This document shows positions 32,212 through 32,306 of a stretch of 32,306 nucleotides of DNA, in pieces. The notes under the pieces were generated by a model. The model did not search any database. It was not told the origin of the DNA and worked only from the letters and a program-made list of their open reading frames with translations. How positions within the stretch are numbered: position 1 is the first letter of the stretch; every line of letters starts with the position of its first letter. Made by a program: the position numbers and the translations under genes. Origin of the DNA: Jiulongibacter sp966250325 (GTDB lineage Bacteria; Bacteroidota; Bacteroidia; Cytophagales; Spirosomataceae). The stretch is taken from contig CBINGY010000051.1 in assembly GCA_966250325.1 (NCBI GenBank), positions 1-32,306 on the forward strand. The letters run 5' to 3'.

Positions 32212-32306
32212 TTAGTTAGAACAACGGACTTTATCAAGCAAGTGGCTTAATGATTCCATTTCCTCTTCCGAAACATTGTTCATGACTTCCAGAACAATAT
32301 CCGGCC
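32212..32306 (-). CDS. 3' end of a leftward gene, possibly a MarR-type regulator
   Basis: An open frame enters from the right edge and stops with TAA at 32212-32214, giving 31 codons of a longer protein. The visible C-terminus has an acidic helix with NNVSEEEMESL and a final LLDKVRCSN. Acidic EEEIExL helices near the end are common in MarR-family regulators. I offer that only as a weak guess. The start and the rest of the gene lie outside the window. Confidence 0.45.
   Translation of the reverse strand, partial: PDIVLEVMNNVSEEEMESLSHLLDKVRCSN

Overview
The window looks like chromosome of a Bacteroidota bacterium, most likely Cytophagales-like. The reasons are the protein families present (DUF6443/RHS proteins, a carboxypeptidase-regulatory/plug/beta-barrel outer membrane protein, a LytS/LytTR pair, DUF1569), many lipoproteins, weak Shine-Dalgarno sequences, and promoter elements of the Bacteroidota type (TTTG, about 20 bp, TAnnTTTG). 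No rRNA, tRNA, IS element or CRISPR array was seen.

Region 1 (1-1.1 kb) is a DUF932 phage/plasmid-type gene with a terminator-like hairpin behind it. Region 2 (1.4-6.4 kb) lies between two direct copies of a 64-bp, two-hairpin repeat. It holds a leftward block (91-aa ferredoxin-like protein, DHA2-type efflux transporter, methyltransferase, Crp-like regulator, SDR oxidoreductase) divergent from a Fur-family regulator. The divergent promoter carries two overlapping 25-bp palindromic boxes built on ATTAATGC half-sites. The Crp-like regulator and SDR genes each have a TTTACCATATGGTAAA-type palindrome upstream.

Region 3 (6.5-18.9 kb) is the most interesting part. It is a colinear six-gene locus: a secreted RHS protein with a variable toxin-like C-terminus, an adjacent AT-rich gene without a signal peptide that is the predicted immunity protein, a six-repeat Kelch propeller protein, a second large exported protein with an SpvB/TcB-like entry motif and YD repeats but no RHS core, and two paralogous exported fibre-like proteins with YadA-head-like repeats. 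I infer a split RHS/Tc-like toxin delivery system that leaves the cell by Sec rather than by a type VI system.

Region 4 (19.0-23.4 kb) has an outer membrane beta-barrel protein divergent from a LytS-type histidine kinase and LytTR response regulator whose genes overlap. Region 5 (23.6-29.6 kb) is a rightward run of small lipoproteins, a DUF1569 protein, a lipoprotein PHB-depolymerase-like esterase, a lipoprotein with two retropepsin-like DTGA sites, an MBL-fold hydrolase and a saccharopine-dehydrogenase-like protein. Region 6 (29.6-32.3 kb) has a TetR regulator and a nitroreductase, each preceded by the same inverted repeat, then a DinB-SnoaL fusion protein and the 3' end of a leftward gene cut by the window edge.
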